A DNA stretch of 64,000 bases. Origin: Warburgia ugandensis (Eukaryota > Streptophyta > Magnoliopsida > Canellales > Canellaceae). How positions within the stretch are numbered: position 1 is the first letter of the stretch; each line of letters opens with the position of its first letter. This document shows, one piece after another, positions 1-10,635 of this stretch. A program made the translations under genes and the position numbers. Where the stretch lies: positions 25,511,618-25,575,617 of the forward strand of contig CP141128.1 of assembly GCA_035236585.1 (NCBI GenBank), written 5' to 3'. The notes below the pieces were generated by a model. The model saw only the letters and a list, made by a program, of their open reading frames with translations. It ran no database searches and was not told the origin of the DNA.

Positions 1-2360
1 TAATGAGAAAGTAGTGTTTCATGACACAAATAAGAATGGAGTACTTTGGACTGAATTAGTAAGGGCTATAGTTAGTAGGACAATATAAGGATTATCAAAT
101 CCTTGGCCCAAACTAGGAAAAAAATAATAAACCCCATGGATGACATTATAAATAATCATGGACTTAATTAAAATCCATTAGAAAGAGTACTTAGGGTAAA
201 CATGCTTATAGGATCCTTATGAAAGGTTGACCTATGGTCATTCTAGTGAATGATGACCATAGTGGTTAACGGAGTTATCTAATAGAGCCTCACTCTTCCC
301 TTACCTTCCATTGACGTTTGTGAGGTCTAAATGCCTCCTTACATGAGGATTGAAGTAACCACTTTGTGTTCACCCATTCGGCTAGTAAGCCTTACCCCAT
401 TGGAAATAAGAGGAGCAGTCTAGATTTAGGCTTGAATAAGTTACCCCCAACCAGCACATTAACTGGTTGAATAATAATTATAAGAGCATAAAAAGTTACT
501 AAATTACCTAACCCTAATAAAAATAGTAAGTAAGATAAGGATGATCAAACAAGATCCATTAGATCTTGGATGATCAAGAACAATAAGAAATAGAACATTA
601 TATTGTACTTAGTATGCATGTTTATTAGTATGCTAGTTATAGTTCATTAGATTAGATAATCCAAACCCTTGATCAAAAATGATTCAAGGAAGAAAACTAA
701 GATCATCCTCCTTAAGGATGATCCAATAACTGAACTTAGATCAAAGAAGAACTAGATGATGGAAGATCTAGGCCCCTGATATTTATCAACATGTGTAGCT
801 TATAAATCAATGGATCTATGAAAGATCAAGATCAAGGAGATGGACACACAAAGACTTAGAGATAGAAAAATACTTAGATATGAATTATCTAAAGATCATT
901 CTAAACATTAGATCTTGTGATCAATAGGATTGTTCAAAATTTATATATTGACAATATGTATGGATGCACATATTAGATACATCAGTCAGGATTATGGAAG
1001 ATTGGGGAAAAGAGATCAATCCTTAAAGGTAGGAGGATTTGATGAATGCATTTACATGAGATATACATGATTGTACTCATGATCTTATGTTGACAAGAGT
1101 AATGTTAATACTTGTATTAAATCTCTTGAAAACCTTATAATCCAACCAAACACATATAAGATGGTTAAGGACTAAACTATAAGTGAATAGGGAACTAGAA
1201 AATATTTCAGCCCTAACTAAACAGACATATGGTCTGATACATATGAAATCTATTTTACATACAAGCTTAGAGGCTTGTGAGTTTGTTTTAATAGGCATAA
1301 GCCTAAGGGGATGCTATTACTAGAGGAGTTATGAGGGTTTGGCCACCTACTCCTTGAAATTTGATGATATGATGATACCTTGCCCAAAGAGAGGCTAAAA
1401 GTCAGGTCGTGGCAATTATGGGAAGGCCACCACTATGAAAGTCTTGACCCCCCCATACGGGCAGTGACATAATATTTTCCACCGTGGTATCAGTGGTGAA
1501 CAAGGCAGTTATTCGAGTTCACTAGTACGGATCAGACTGCAACATAGTAACCTTTCTGATTATTTTGCACTATGATGTATATGAGAATAGGCATAGTGAA
1601 ATGCCTTATGTTGTAGCATAATGAAATGCTAGGTAATTGTATATTACCAATATTTCCCAAGAAGGGAAATTCCCAGTATAAGATTAGCTGTAATACTAAA
1701 TTCTCATAATGGAGAGAATTGATCAGCTTAGTTGGGAATGATATTTGACTACTTTCATAAATTTAACTGGTTTACTCATGAAGAGCATGTATGTATATAG
1801 ATATACATAAATTACAAAGTAAAGAATAGAGACATGAATATGTTAAGGGATAATGGGATTATGAAGTATTAGAATTACTTTGTCAATTATTATGTTTCTT
1901 GAATCCCCTACCAAGCATTGCTTGCTGAGATATTGTAAATGTTACAATATCTCAGATACAGGGAAGGAGAGTTAGGAGCTGAAGATGATAGAAGACTTGA
2001 AGAGAATAATCTTCAAGGTATACCCTTGAAGACATGTATTTTTCTTTGTTGAGAGTTTTATTGTATGGTGAGCTTAAGTTTTGGATTATGTAATTTGGAC
2101 AAGTACTACAATAGATTTGGTTGTACTGTGAACCACTGAATGGATCCTGGAATTTAATAAAAGTATATTCCTTCAATGGAATTTTATTTTGTGCACAAAT
2201 TATACTTATGTTATGTATGAAGTCTTGACTTGGGTTTTCAAAACAAGTTCTAAAGAAAAGAATTTATGCTGCTTTGTTTTGCAAAAAAATTTTTTACTCT
2301 TAAGGGCCCTGCCTTTCAAAATACTTTACAAATCATGTTACAAAAACCCAAGTCGTCACA
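1..2360 (+). mobile_element. Probable 5' LTR of element 1, right-hand part
   Basis: The right end is well supported: it finishes in GTCGTCACA, the same terminal bases as the other LTR ends here, and a tRNA primer site follows two bases later. The left end is not defined, because element 1 has no surviving 3' LTR for comparison and the LTR may begin before the window. The region is AT-rich with no convincing coding sequence. A possible polyadenylation signal (AATAAA) lies near 2156. Most of it does not visibly match the other LTRs, so this is a different family of the same lineage. Some of the first kilobase could be flanking DNA or another insertion. Confidence 0.55.
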
Positions 2361-2362
2361 GT

Positions 2363-2374
2363 TGGTATCAGAGC
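2363..2374 (+). other. Primer binding site (initiator Met-tRNA type), element 1
   Basis: TGGTATCAGAGC is the classic plant LTR-retrotransposon primer site, complementary to the 3' end of initiator methionine tRNA. It starts two bases after the LTR terminus, as expected for minus-strand DNA priming. Confidence 0.88.
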
Positions 2375-2490
2375 GATTCATCCAGTCACAGTATAGTATA
2401 AATATGTCCAAAGGAGAGATTATAATCCAAGTCTAGATTAAGATAGAAGTAGTTGTATAGAGGACTGATAGAATTTTGGTTTATGAGCAG

Positions 2491-3354
2491 ATGCCACCAA
2501 AGAGAGTCACAAGGCAGACAGTTCAAAATACTCTAGAAGACAATATGGAGAGAGTAACCATGAGTAATATGGAAGATGTGATGACAAGGATGTTAAGGAA
2601 CCTCCTTCCTCACCTACAACAACCCCAAGGTTCATCACCTCCTGTAGAAATACCAAGTACGCAGGCTCAGGCTCAGGCTCAGCCTAAGGTGAGACATACT
2701 ACACCAACACCACCACCAACTACTCCCACACTAGGACAAGGGCAATCTTCCCTTGTACCAAGTGAAGAAGTTGGAAATTCCCTATTAGCACCAGAAAAAG
2801 TTGACAAAATGATGGAGAGATTTCAAAAGAGGACTATAGAGTATAACAGCAAGGGTGAAGTTGAAAAGGCTGAGGAATGGATATATGAAGTTGAAAAGAC
2901 TTTTAGTGCACTACGTACTCCTTCAGAGTTGAAGGTGAAATTTGCCACATACTTATTCAAACAAGAAGCTGCATTTTGGTGGAGATCAGCTAACAACACC
3001 TTCTATTCGAATTTTGAAGATATTACATGGGAAGAATTTAAGGAAGTATTCAACCATAAATATTTTCCTTCTCATGTACAACAAAGGAAGTTGATAGAGT
3101 TTTTGGACCTAAAGCGAGGGAATATGTTAGTGGTGGATTATGATAACAAGTTCACACAACTAAGGAGATTCATGACTCATGTGTGTGACATAGAAACACA
3201 CACCGTGGATCGATTCATTGAAGGGCTACACCCAGGGCTGAAAATAAAAGTGTTGGGTACTAAACCCACTACCTTAGCAGACTGTGTGGAAATGGCCTCC
3301 AAGTTTGAGGAAGAGTACAAAAAGGATCAAATCACCAAGTCAGTGGAGGAGTAA
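2491..3354 (+). pseudogene. gag: Gag capsid region, element 1 (frameshifted at its end)
   Basis: Open frame of 287 codons from ATG 2491. This start is preferred over an upstream in-frame TTG because it opens with the basic MPPK-type Gag N-terminus. A proline/glutamine-rich linker with a short Gln-Ala hexanucleotide repeat (about 2664-2681) precedes a Retrotrans_gag-like domain at about residues 125-250. Recognisable pieces are AEEWIYEVEKTF, FWWR, WEEFKEVFNHKYFP and DRFIEGLHPGL. Gag packages the element RNA into virus-like particles. The frame ends at TAA 3352, but coding similarity continues in another frame, so a small indel lies around 3340-3354. The zinc-knuckle part therefore became separated from the capsid. 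Confidence 0.85.
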
Positions 3355-3662
3355 ACAATAACCCAAGGCCTTTCCAGAGGAATAAAAGACCTTGGAACAA
3401 TTTTAAGCCTCAAAGAAATCAAAGGAACAATGCACCAAGGCCAAATAGACAGCCATGTCTAAGATGTAGAAAATTTCACCAAGGCAATATCTGCCCACGA
3501 CCTATACAACAACAACCACAACGATTTTCAATCAAGTGCCACAATTGTGGGGAGTATGGACATGTCGCCACCCACTGTACCAAACCATTGACAGTCAAGG
3601 AGGCAAAACTAGAATTTGCTCCTCGACAGCAAGGAAGGGTCTTTGCCATCACTGACAGCTAA
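3342..3662 (+). pseudogene. Gag nucleocapsid (zinc knuckle) segment, element 1
   Basis: Continuation of Gag in a different frame. It is rich in Asn, Arg, Pro and Gln and carries a CCHC knuckle, CHNCGEYGHVATHC, at 3537-3578 (spacing C-X2-C-X4-H-X4-C), which binds nucleic acid during packaging. An upstream cysteine pair (about 3456-3470) resembles the CLRC motif seen before the knuckle in this lineage. The segment ends at TAA 3660-3662, immediately before the protease and in the same frame. The stop is one C-to-T change from a Gln codon, so an originally continuous Gag-Pol frame is likely. Confidence 0.82.
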
Positions 3663-4227
3663 GCTGGACCATCCAATGCGGTAATTGAAGGAACACTACT
3701 TGTAGCAGAAATCTATGCCAAAGTACTATTTGATTCTGGATCTACACATTCCTTTATATCTTGTCAATTTGCATCCAGTATACAACTATCAGTGAAAAAC
3801 TTGGGATTTGATCTCGATGTAACAACTCTAGTTGGAAAAATAGTTAAACTACAAGAATACTTGCATAATGTACCTCTAGAAGTATTGGACAAAAGAATGG
3901 ACATAGACCACATTTTATTGAACATGGAGGATTTTGACATCATACTGGGTATGAACTGGTTAGCAAAATACTGGGTAGTTATGGACTGTCACAAGAAGAA
4001 ACTCACATTTAATATACTAGGGGAGAAAGTATTAATACTGTATGAAAAACACAATGACTTAGACAAATCCATCATCTCAGCTATGAAGGCAATCAAACAT
4101 ATGTCCAAGTTGTGTCAGGCATTTATAGCAACAGTGGTTTCCTTAAATGTTGAACAGCCCTGGATAACAGAAATTGACGTGGTCAGGGAATTCCAAGATG
4201 TTTTTCCTGAAGAACTACCGGGGTTAT
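3663..4227 (+). pseudogene. Protease and start of RT region, element 1, cut by an LTR insertion
   Basis: Same frame as the nucleocapsid. The retropepsin active site is intact as VLFDSGSTHSFIS, with the catalytic aspartate codon at 3732-3734. The downstream ILGMNWL motif typical of these proteases is at about 3941-3961. After the protease come the MKAIKHM and DVFPEELPGL stretches that lead into reverse transcriptase. The frame is broken at 4227/4228 by the solo LTR. The reading resumes at 6946 with PPHREIEF, which fits directly onto ...ELPGL. Protease cleaves the Gag-Pol polyprotein during particle maturation. Confidence 0.85.
4223..4227 (+). repeat. Target-site duplication, left copy (GTTAT)
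   Basis: Matches GTTAC at 6941-6945 at four of five bases. The mismatch is C to T in this copy. Five-base duplications are standard for Ty3/gypsy integration. Confidence 0.7.
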
Positions 4228-6940
4228 TATAATGCCCCGAGCAATTTACGCTATTGAATTGGACATTCTATAGGAAATGAACTGTCTTAAATGTTTTACC
4301 GTATTTAAAAAAGTAAATGAAGGGATTTGTAAGAAAACTTCATACCATTAGATTCTACTCGAAAAATGGAATCCAACGCCTCAAAGAACGCCGAAAATGG
4401 AGTTCGTATGAAGAAGTTACGGCCGTCTAAAGATTAGGGGCAATTCTGTAAATTACACTCAAAAACGAAAAAGACAGAAAACGTAGGGGCTGTTTTCATA
4501 ACGGTACCCCGTCTTCTTCTTCCTGTAGATTTCTCTAGACGCCATAGTTTTCAGAGGTTTCTGCCACCACCAATGGTGGCACCGCCATAGCATGGCCATA
4601 AAAAGCCCTATCGCCCTCCTCTTCGAATCACAATTTTTTTGGCCATTTGAGGCTGGGGTTTTTGGCAAAAAATTGTACAACCCCCACAATGGTTTTCCCT
4701 GCACATTCTGGCCAGGCCTGAGTTGTCCCTATAGGCGGGCCACTCCCATCTCTTCACCCCGTCTTCTTCTTCCTCTGACCGCAATGGAAGTTTGGGTTTT
4801 CCCCCTTCTTCAAGGGTTTTGGCGACATATGGCTTTCAGAAAAAAAAGAGGGAGCTGCACATCGGAAGAGGGCACCGTATTGGGGTTGCCCAGGTAGGTT
4901 TTCACCCCTCTCCTTAGTTTTTCCTTCTTCCAGGCTAGATCCGTGCTAGATTTAGCATTTCCCGGCTGAAAAACACGATGAGTAAAGCCAGTTCCAACCG
5001 GCTCTGTGCGAACAAGGCGTCCCAGGGACGCCATGCTTCACGTGCACTTGGGACAGGGTCCCTAGGATGGGTTCCAGGCATGCGACAGTGCGCACACGGT
5101 CCCTGGTGCTGCCTTCGGGTGCGTACGCCACGTGGGGCACAGGTCTTGGCTCGACCGGGATGCACGGGGTGCCCTAAGACCTGAGACGTGCCATGCTGCA
5201 CTAATGATGTGTCTACGTGACGCCATCCAGTAAGCGCATCATAGCACGTCGCTTGGCCATGCATGTGAGGGTGCAAACGCGGTCCCTGGCACGGCCTTTG
5301 GGCCGCACGATGTGCAGGCATGGGTCCTGGTTCAACCAAGGCACGCACACGTCTTGGAAACCATGATGTGCGGACCTAATAAGACTATAAAATTAGGATC
5401 ATAGGACCATTTATAGAGTCTAACCATTGAAAAGTAGATCCATATTATAGGATCTAGCCTGACAATGAATTAGGTAAGGAACCATGGACCCTAAAAGGTA
5501 AATCTAGCGATATAATTTCTAAATAGATCGAAATTGATAAGGACTCCTTGTTATCCATTCATATTCAGGAGTTTATAAATGAGACCCAGGGTCGCGTTCA
5601 GTGATGAAGGACGCGACTCAAGGAGACTTCGAGGTAGGTGCTCTATCACTACTAGACTTTTAAAAAAAAAGGGCCCACGATTGTTTTGAGAATGCATGTT
5701 TTAAGTATAAGTTATATAACTTGTTTAACATGAATAAATTAAATAAATGAATTCAGCATGCACATGATAAATACATTATGCATAGACATGTTTTACGATT
5801 GCATAAATTACATGATTTGTGGTTATTGAGTTTTGAAAAATTGCATGTCCTTTAGGGTTACCAAAAGACGCTGGAGTGCCCAGAAGACGCTAGATAGGCA
5901 GTTGTGAGGGCTAAGCAGTTGTGAGGGACCCAAAGAGGACAGGTTTTGAAAAAGAGGTTTTTGCTTGTTTGATCATATATGATTTGGGCTAGTAAGCTCG
6001 TGGGCGCTACGCCGAGCGGTCTAGGGTGGCCTCCCAGCCTCTACCACTATTAGGTGGAAGGGGTACCATGCCGAAAAAAGGCATGTCCCTACGTCGACTG
6101 CATGTGGTATAGGGGGCTACCACTGGTGTCACGACACTGGGTCGATGTATCATATGCCCCGTGGAGGCTATGACCGAGTGTCCCCAGGTACCCGGGGACC
6201 ACACGGCGAGGAGCTCGTGGGCATAGTGGGCCCTATGTTTTTGAGGATTTATTTGCATTGCATATGGCATGACATGGGGTTGGTCGACCATACCATATAT
6301 CCATGACTTGGATTCAGTTGAACATCTTATGCATATCATTATGTTTATGATATATATGATACTTTCAACTTGGATTATGCGATTCTTTAAGTCGTCAGTA
6401 TTCCAATTTGACAATGGTTTTTAATATCGATATTGAACATGAGTGTTCAAACATGCACATGTTTTAAAAAGCATATGATTTTAAACAGAACATGCATTGT
6501 AAAACTGGTAGTGATAGACTCCTACTGAGTGTAGTATATACTCACCCAATCCTTAACATTTTTCAGGACAGCTCCACTCACGAGTAGAAGATGGCTCAGG
6601 AAATGTTAGTGCTACGAGCAAGTAAATAAAAAGGAGACAATTGTACATGTAAATAAACACTCTACCCTTTGGATATGTATTTGTATTTATTTATAGTTGG
6701 GCTGTGAACTGTGACTAGATAGACTTGGGAAGACATTTATGATTTCTAAAGTTTTTCAAAAAAACTATTTTGATTGATGTGAAAGCAAATGACACATGGG
6801 GTTTTCAAAATGAGTTTAAATGAAAAGATTTTTTGCTACATTGCATGGTTTTTATAAAATGGTTTTCAAATAGGGATGCATCCCGCCTTAGGAATTAGAT
6901 CTTGCATTTAAAAATGCATGGGAAAACTCGGGTCGTCACA
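4228..6940 (+). mobile_element. Solo LTR of a chromovirus, inserted in element 1 pol
   Basis: A 2713-bp LTR with no internal region. It starts TATAATGCC, a decayed form of the TGTAATGAC start of the 3' LTR at 15048, and ends GGTCGTCACA. It shares long blocks with the other LTRs, notably around 5990-6560: the segment reading GGGCGCTACGCCGAG and the one reading CTCACCCAATCCTTAAC. Its section at about 4490-5400 is its own. It interrupts the coding sequence between the Leu and Pro codons of the pre-RT region. Solo LTRs arise by recombination between the two LTRs of a full element. The block at 4344-4422 resembles the satellite monomer further right. Confidence 0.88.
4960..5345 (+). repeat. GC-rich, CpG-containing LTR segment with an imperfect ~182-bp duplication
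   Basis: This part is far richer in G+C than the rest of the LTR. The stretch from about 5089 (GTGCGCACACGGTCCCTGG) recurs in altered form from about 5271 (GTGCAAACGCGGTCCCTGG), each followed by a similar GTGC/CCTTC-GGG/GTCTTGG-type order of motifs. Short open frames on both strands here have no recognisable protein features. Confidence 0.55.
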
Positions 6941-6945
6941 GTTAC
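6941..6945 (+). repeat. Target-site duplication, right copy (GTTAC)
   Basis: Immediately follows the LTR terminus at 6940. It retains the presumed original target bases, since it reads in frame into the Pro-Pro-His codons of the interrupted pol. Confidence 0.7.
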
Positions 6946-7327
6946 CCCCACACCGAGAAATTGAGTTTACCATTGAAGTAATTCTTGGTACAACTCCAAT
7001 TTCTAAAGCACCTTATAGGATGGCCCCAGCAGAGTTGAAAGAGTTAAAAGGACAATTGCAAGAATTGTTAGAAAAAGGGTTTGTTAGACCAAGTACTTCC
7101 CTATGGGGAGCACAATGAGATTATGCATCGATTATAGAATGTTGAATAGTGTCACAGTGAAAAATAGGTATCCCTTACCTCGCATTGATGATCTCTTTGA
7201 TCAACTCCAATTTGCTAAGGTCTTTTTTGAAATTGACGTTAGATCAGGATATCATCAATTGTGTATTAAGGATGAAGACATACCCAAGTCAACATTTAGA
7301 ACTCGATATGGGCATTACGAGTTTCTA
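6946..7327 (+). pseudogene. Reverse transcriptase N-terminal part, element 1 (deleted and truncated)
   Basis: Continues the pol frame after the solo [34 protein letters not shown] and [16 protein letters not shown] are typical of Tekay/Del-like chromoviruses. About 30-35 bp is missing near 7112 compared with the homologous part of element 2 (12368-12405). That removes the VLFVKKKDG stretch and shifts the frame. The sequence then continues as [10 protein letters not shown] and [11 protein letters not shown], which keeps the first catalytic aspartate, up to GHYEF at about 7323. The YVDD-type motif, RNase H and integrase are absent, because the sequence switches to LTR DNA. Confidence 0.85.
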
Positions 7328-7897
7328 GTTGAGCATCTTATGCATATCATAGTATATGTTTATGATATCTATGTTACTTTTGACTTGGATTATGCAATTC
7401 TTTAAGTTGTTAGTATTCTATTTTGACAATGGCTTTTAATATCGATATTGAACATGAGTGTCCAAATATGCACATGGTTTAAAACATAGCATGCATTGTA
7501 AAACTCGTCGTGATAGACTCCTACTTAGTATAGTGTATACTCACCCAATCCTTAACATTTTTCAGATACAAGTAAACACTTAAGGACAGGATACACCCGT
7601 GATAGAGAACATCCAAATTAAGTATAAGTAAGTAAACCCCTACCTTATATTTTAGTGAATGTTACTTGATTGTAGTTACTCTCTGTAGCTGGGCCTGTGA
7701 CTAACACTTTCTTGGGAATAGAGTTGGTTTAAAACTATGCCATGGCTATATGATTTGAAAATGTGTTTTAACACTCGAGGTTTTATATGAAAGATTACTT
7801 TTCAAAACAAAATATTTTCATGCATTTCAAATTTCTAAAGCAAGAGATCTCGCCCCTTTTTATGAAATTTGCATCATATGAAACCCGGGTCGTCACA
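7328..7897 (+). mobile_element. Remnant of the 5' LTR of element 2 (last ~570 bp)
   Basis: From AGTTGAGCATCTTATGCAT to the terminal CGGGTCGTCACA this matches 17168-17729, the end of the 3' LTR, with few differences (roughly 95% by eye, mostly transitions plus a 4-bp indel near 7622). A primer site follows directly, so this is the 3' end of a 5' LTR whose first ~2.1 kb is gone. The exact left edge is uncertain by about 10 bp because GAGTT occurs in both joined sequences. Confidence 0.88.
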
Positions 7898-7899
7898 GT

Positions 7900-7911
7900 T
7901 GGTATCAGAGC
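7900..7911 (+). other. Primer binding site (initiator Met-tRNA type), element 2
   Basis: TGGTATCAGAGC again, two bases after the LTR terminus at 7897. It is followed by an untranslated leader at 7912-8022 that resumes at 10620-10635, interrupted by the inverted solo LTR. Confidence 0.88.
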
Positions 7912-8017
7912 CCGGTTTGACGTTACTCACAGCCTAGTTATGAGGAGAATAACTTATAATCAAGTTTCATCCATGAAAGATTAAGGGGTAATATGATAAC
8001 ACATACTAAGGTCCTAT

Positions 8018-8022
8018 AAATT
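8018..8022 (+). repeat. Target-site duplication, left copy (AAATT)
   Basis: Pairs with GAATT at 10615-10619, four of five bases identical. Confidence 0.6.
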
Positions 8023-10614
8023 TGTGACGACCTGGGTTTTAAATGATGCAAATTTCATAAAAAGGCGAGATCTCTTATTTTAGAAATATGAAATGCATGA
8101 AAATCTTTTGTTATGAAAAACAATCTTTCGTATAAAACCTCGAGTGTCAAAACACATTTTCAAATCATATAGCCATGGCATAGTTTTAAATCAACTCTAT
8201 TCCCAAGAAAGTCACAGCCCCATTTACAGAGAGTAAATACAATCAAGTAACATTCAGTGAAAGATAAGGTAGGGGTTTACTTACTTGTACTTAATTTAGA
8301 TGTTCTCTGTCGTGGGTCTGTTGCGGATATATCCTGTCCTTAAGTTTTTACTTGTATCTGGAAAATATTAAGGATTGGGTGAGTACACACTATACATGGT
8401 AGGAGTCTATCACTACTAGTTTTACAATGCATGCTACATTTTAAACCATATGTCCTTTAAACCATGTGCATGTTTGATCACTAATCTTGAATATTGATAT
8501 TAAAATCCATTGTCGAAATAGAATACTGACGACTTAAAGAATCGCATAATCCAAGTCTAAAGTAACATAGATATCATAAACATAATGATATGCATAAGAT
8601 GCTCAACTGAATCGAACTCATGGATATATGGTATGGTATGGTCGACCATCCTCATGTCATACCATATGCAATGCAAGTAAATCCTCAAAACCATAGGCAC
8701 ACTATGCCCATGACCTCATCGCCGTGTGGTCCTTGAGTACCTAGGTACTCTCGGTCATAGCCTCCATGGGGCATATGACACTTCGACCTAGTGTCGTGAT
8801 ACCAATGGTAGTCCTCTGTACCACATGCAATCGAAGTAAGGACATACCTTTTTGGCATGGTACCCTTTCCACCTAATAGTGGTAGAGGCTGGGAGGCCAC
8901 CTTGAACCTCTCGGCATAGCGCCCACGAGCTTACTACTCCAAATCATATATGAACAAACAGGCAGAAACCTCTTTTTCTAAATATGTCCTCTTTGGGTCC
9001 CTCACAACTGCCTACCGAGTGTCTTTTGGGCACTCCTGCGTCTTTTCGTAACCCTCAAGGATATGCAATTTTTCAAAACTCAATAATCACAAATCATGCA
9101 ATTTATGCACTTATTTATTGTAAATAATACAATTTATGCAATCATTTACAAAACATGTATGCAATGCATAAAATTTACTCTTGCTAGTATCGCATTCAAG
9201 GTCATAACCCTGCCTAAAAGCCTGTTAGCTCTCTTTGGCCCACCCTCATCAGCCCGCCCTCATTGGCCAAGGCCACACTTATCATGCAGACAAGAATCAT
9301 TTTTCAAAACATATCTATGCATAATGTATTTTTCATATGCATGCTAAATTCATTTACGAAATCAATTAATGCTAAATAGGTCATGTAACTTAAAACTTAA
9401 AACATGCATTCTCAAATCAATCATGAGTTCTTTTTTTGAAAGTCTAGTGGCGATAGAGCACATACCTGGTTTGATCGCGTTAATCCCCTTGTCCTCGTAC
9501 GTTTCTGGTCATGGTTTAGGGACAAAGGTTAGCTTCACCTATTTTTATAGGTTCTAGAATAGTTTTCCTCTCTACTTAGGTATTATAGGTTCATTCCCAT
9601 GCCTAAGGGCCTCCTAAGGACCCTAACTGGGCCTTGATATAGTCAGGTTTGCAAAGGTTTAGTGGCCCTGTGCCACTACCACTGTTTAAGGGTCATGCCA
9701 ACCTTAAATAGGGATTGATCAGATATTTTATGGTTTGGATGTATTTGCATCATCAATACGGACACAACGCCTTTCGTGGTACCTCAATCGGAGTCCTAGA
9801 ACTCATGGTATAGGCATTTTAGCATTAAGAGTACATAGAAGGCCCACAAGGTGCGTCCGCCGATGCACCGGGCCTTCCGCCCGTTCTTTCGTTTGCAGCC
9901 GCATCCACGGACACTCCTTGTTTGACCCTATCAAACCAGTACACCCTAGGCACTTGCCCTGGGTCTATTGTGGCTCCCTGGAGCTCCATTTTGCATGGTT
10001 TTGCATGCAAAAACTTAGGGGAATTCAACCTAAGACTGAGGGGGAGATGGGTTTGGAGGGTTTAAGGCGTACCTGGTTCATGGCTGGGTATTTTTTCGCA
10101 GTTTTCTACTCTTGCACACTGCTCCCAGATGGGTTTTTCCCAGGGTTTTGGGCTGCCATTGGAGGTGCCCAAGAGCTCTATTCATAGAGCTTGAAGAGGG
10201 TTCTAGAGGGGGCTTCTACTGCCATGGAATGGCGATGGAGAAACCTCCAGAATGGCAGTGGTTTCTCCCATGCACACTGCCATTCTAGAAACCTCCAGTA
10301 TGTTTGGGAAGAAGAGGGTGCCCGTATCAAAACGTGTCCCTATTTTCTCAGGCCAATTCGTTTCTAAATTTAATTACCATTTTGCCCTTGAACTTCAAAG
10401 GACCATAACTTGCTCATTTTAACTCCGTTTTGGGTGATTCTGGTCTTGTTGGATTCCTTCTTTTGAGACACACTTGATGGTACCATTCTAAGGAGCAAAT
10501 ATCTAAGTCTAGTCAGGATGAACAGTGAAATGACCAAAATACCCTTATCTCCAAAAAGTGAACTTTTCATTACCAACATGGGATTTCATGATTACCATAA
10601 ATGAAGTCATTACA
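8023..10614 (-). mobile_element. Inverted solo LTR in the leader of element 2
   Basis: On the minus strand it runs from a TGTAATGAC-like start (seen here as GTCATTACA ending at 10614) to a GTCGTCACA end (seen as TGTGACGAC at 8023), about 2592 bp. It parallels the 3' LTR at 15048-17729 almost throughout, for example 8880-8940 against 16855-16915 reversed and 9560-9800 against 16120-16360 reversed. It carries no internal region and has a near-perfect 5-bp target duplication. It separates the primer site of element 2 from its gag. Open frames on either strand inside it show no protein motifs. Confidence 0.87.
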
Positions 10615-10619
10615 GAATT
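10615..10619 (+). repeat. Target-site duplication, right copy (GAATT)
   Basis: Directly abuts the outer end of the inverted LTR. It has one mismatch (A/G) to 8018-8022. Confidence 0.6.
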
Positions 10620-10635
10620 ACCTTGTGATTTATAG

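Noticed and set aside
2363..2374. tRNA gene fragment
   Set aside because: The 12 bases are the primer site of an LTR element. No cloverleaf surrounds them here or at 7900-7911.
4592..5348. Open frames of 60-137 codons in the GC-rich part of the solo LTR
   Set aside because: Overlapping frames on both strands with no motifs. GC-rich DNA has few stop codons by chance, and the region is inside an LTR.
6007..6414. 135-codon minus-strand frame
   Set aside because: Lies wholly within conserved LTR sequence that is shared, with stops, by the other LTRs.
7103..7405. 100-codon frame starting in RT and ending in LTR
   Set aside because: It crosses the recombination junction and its second half is LTR DNA, so it is not a gene.
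9735..10187. 150-codon open frame in the inverted LTR
   Set aside because: It is antisense to the LTR, without recognisable domains, and overlapped by other short frames.
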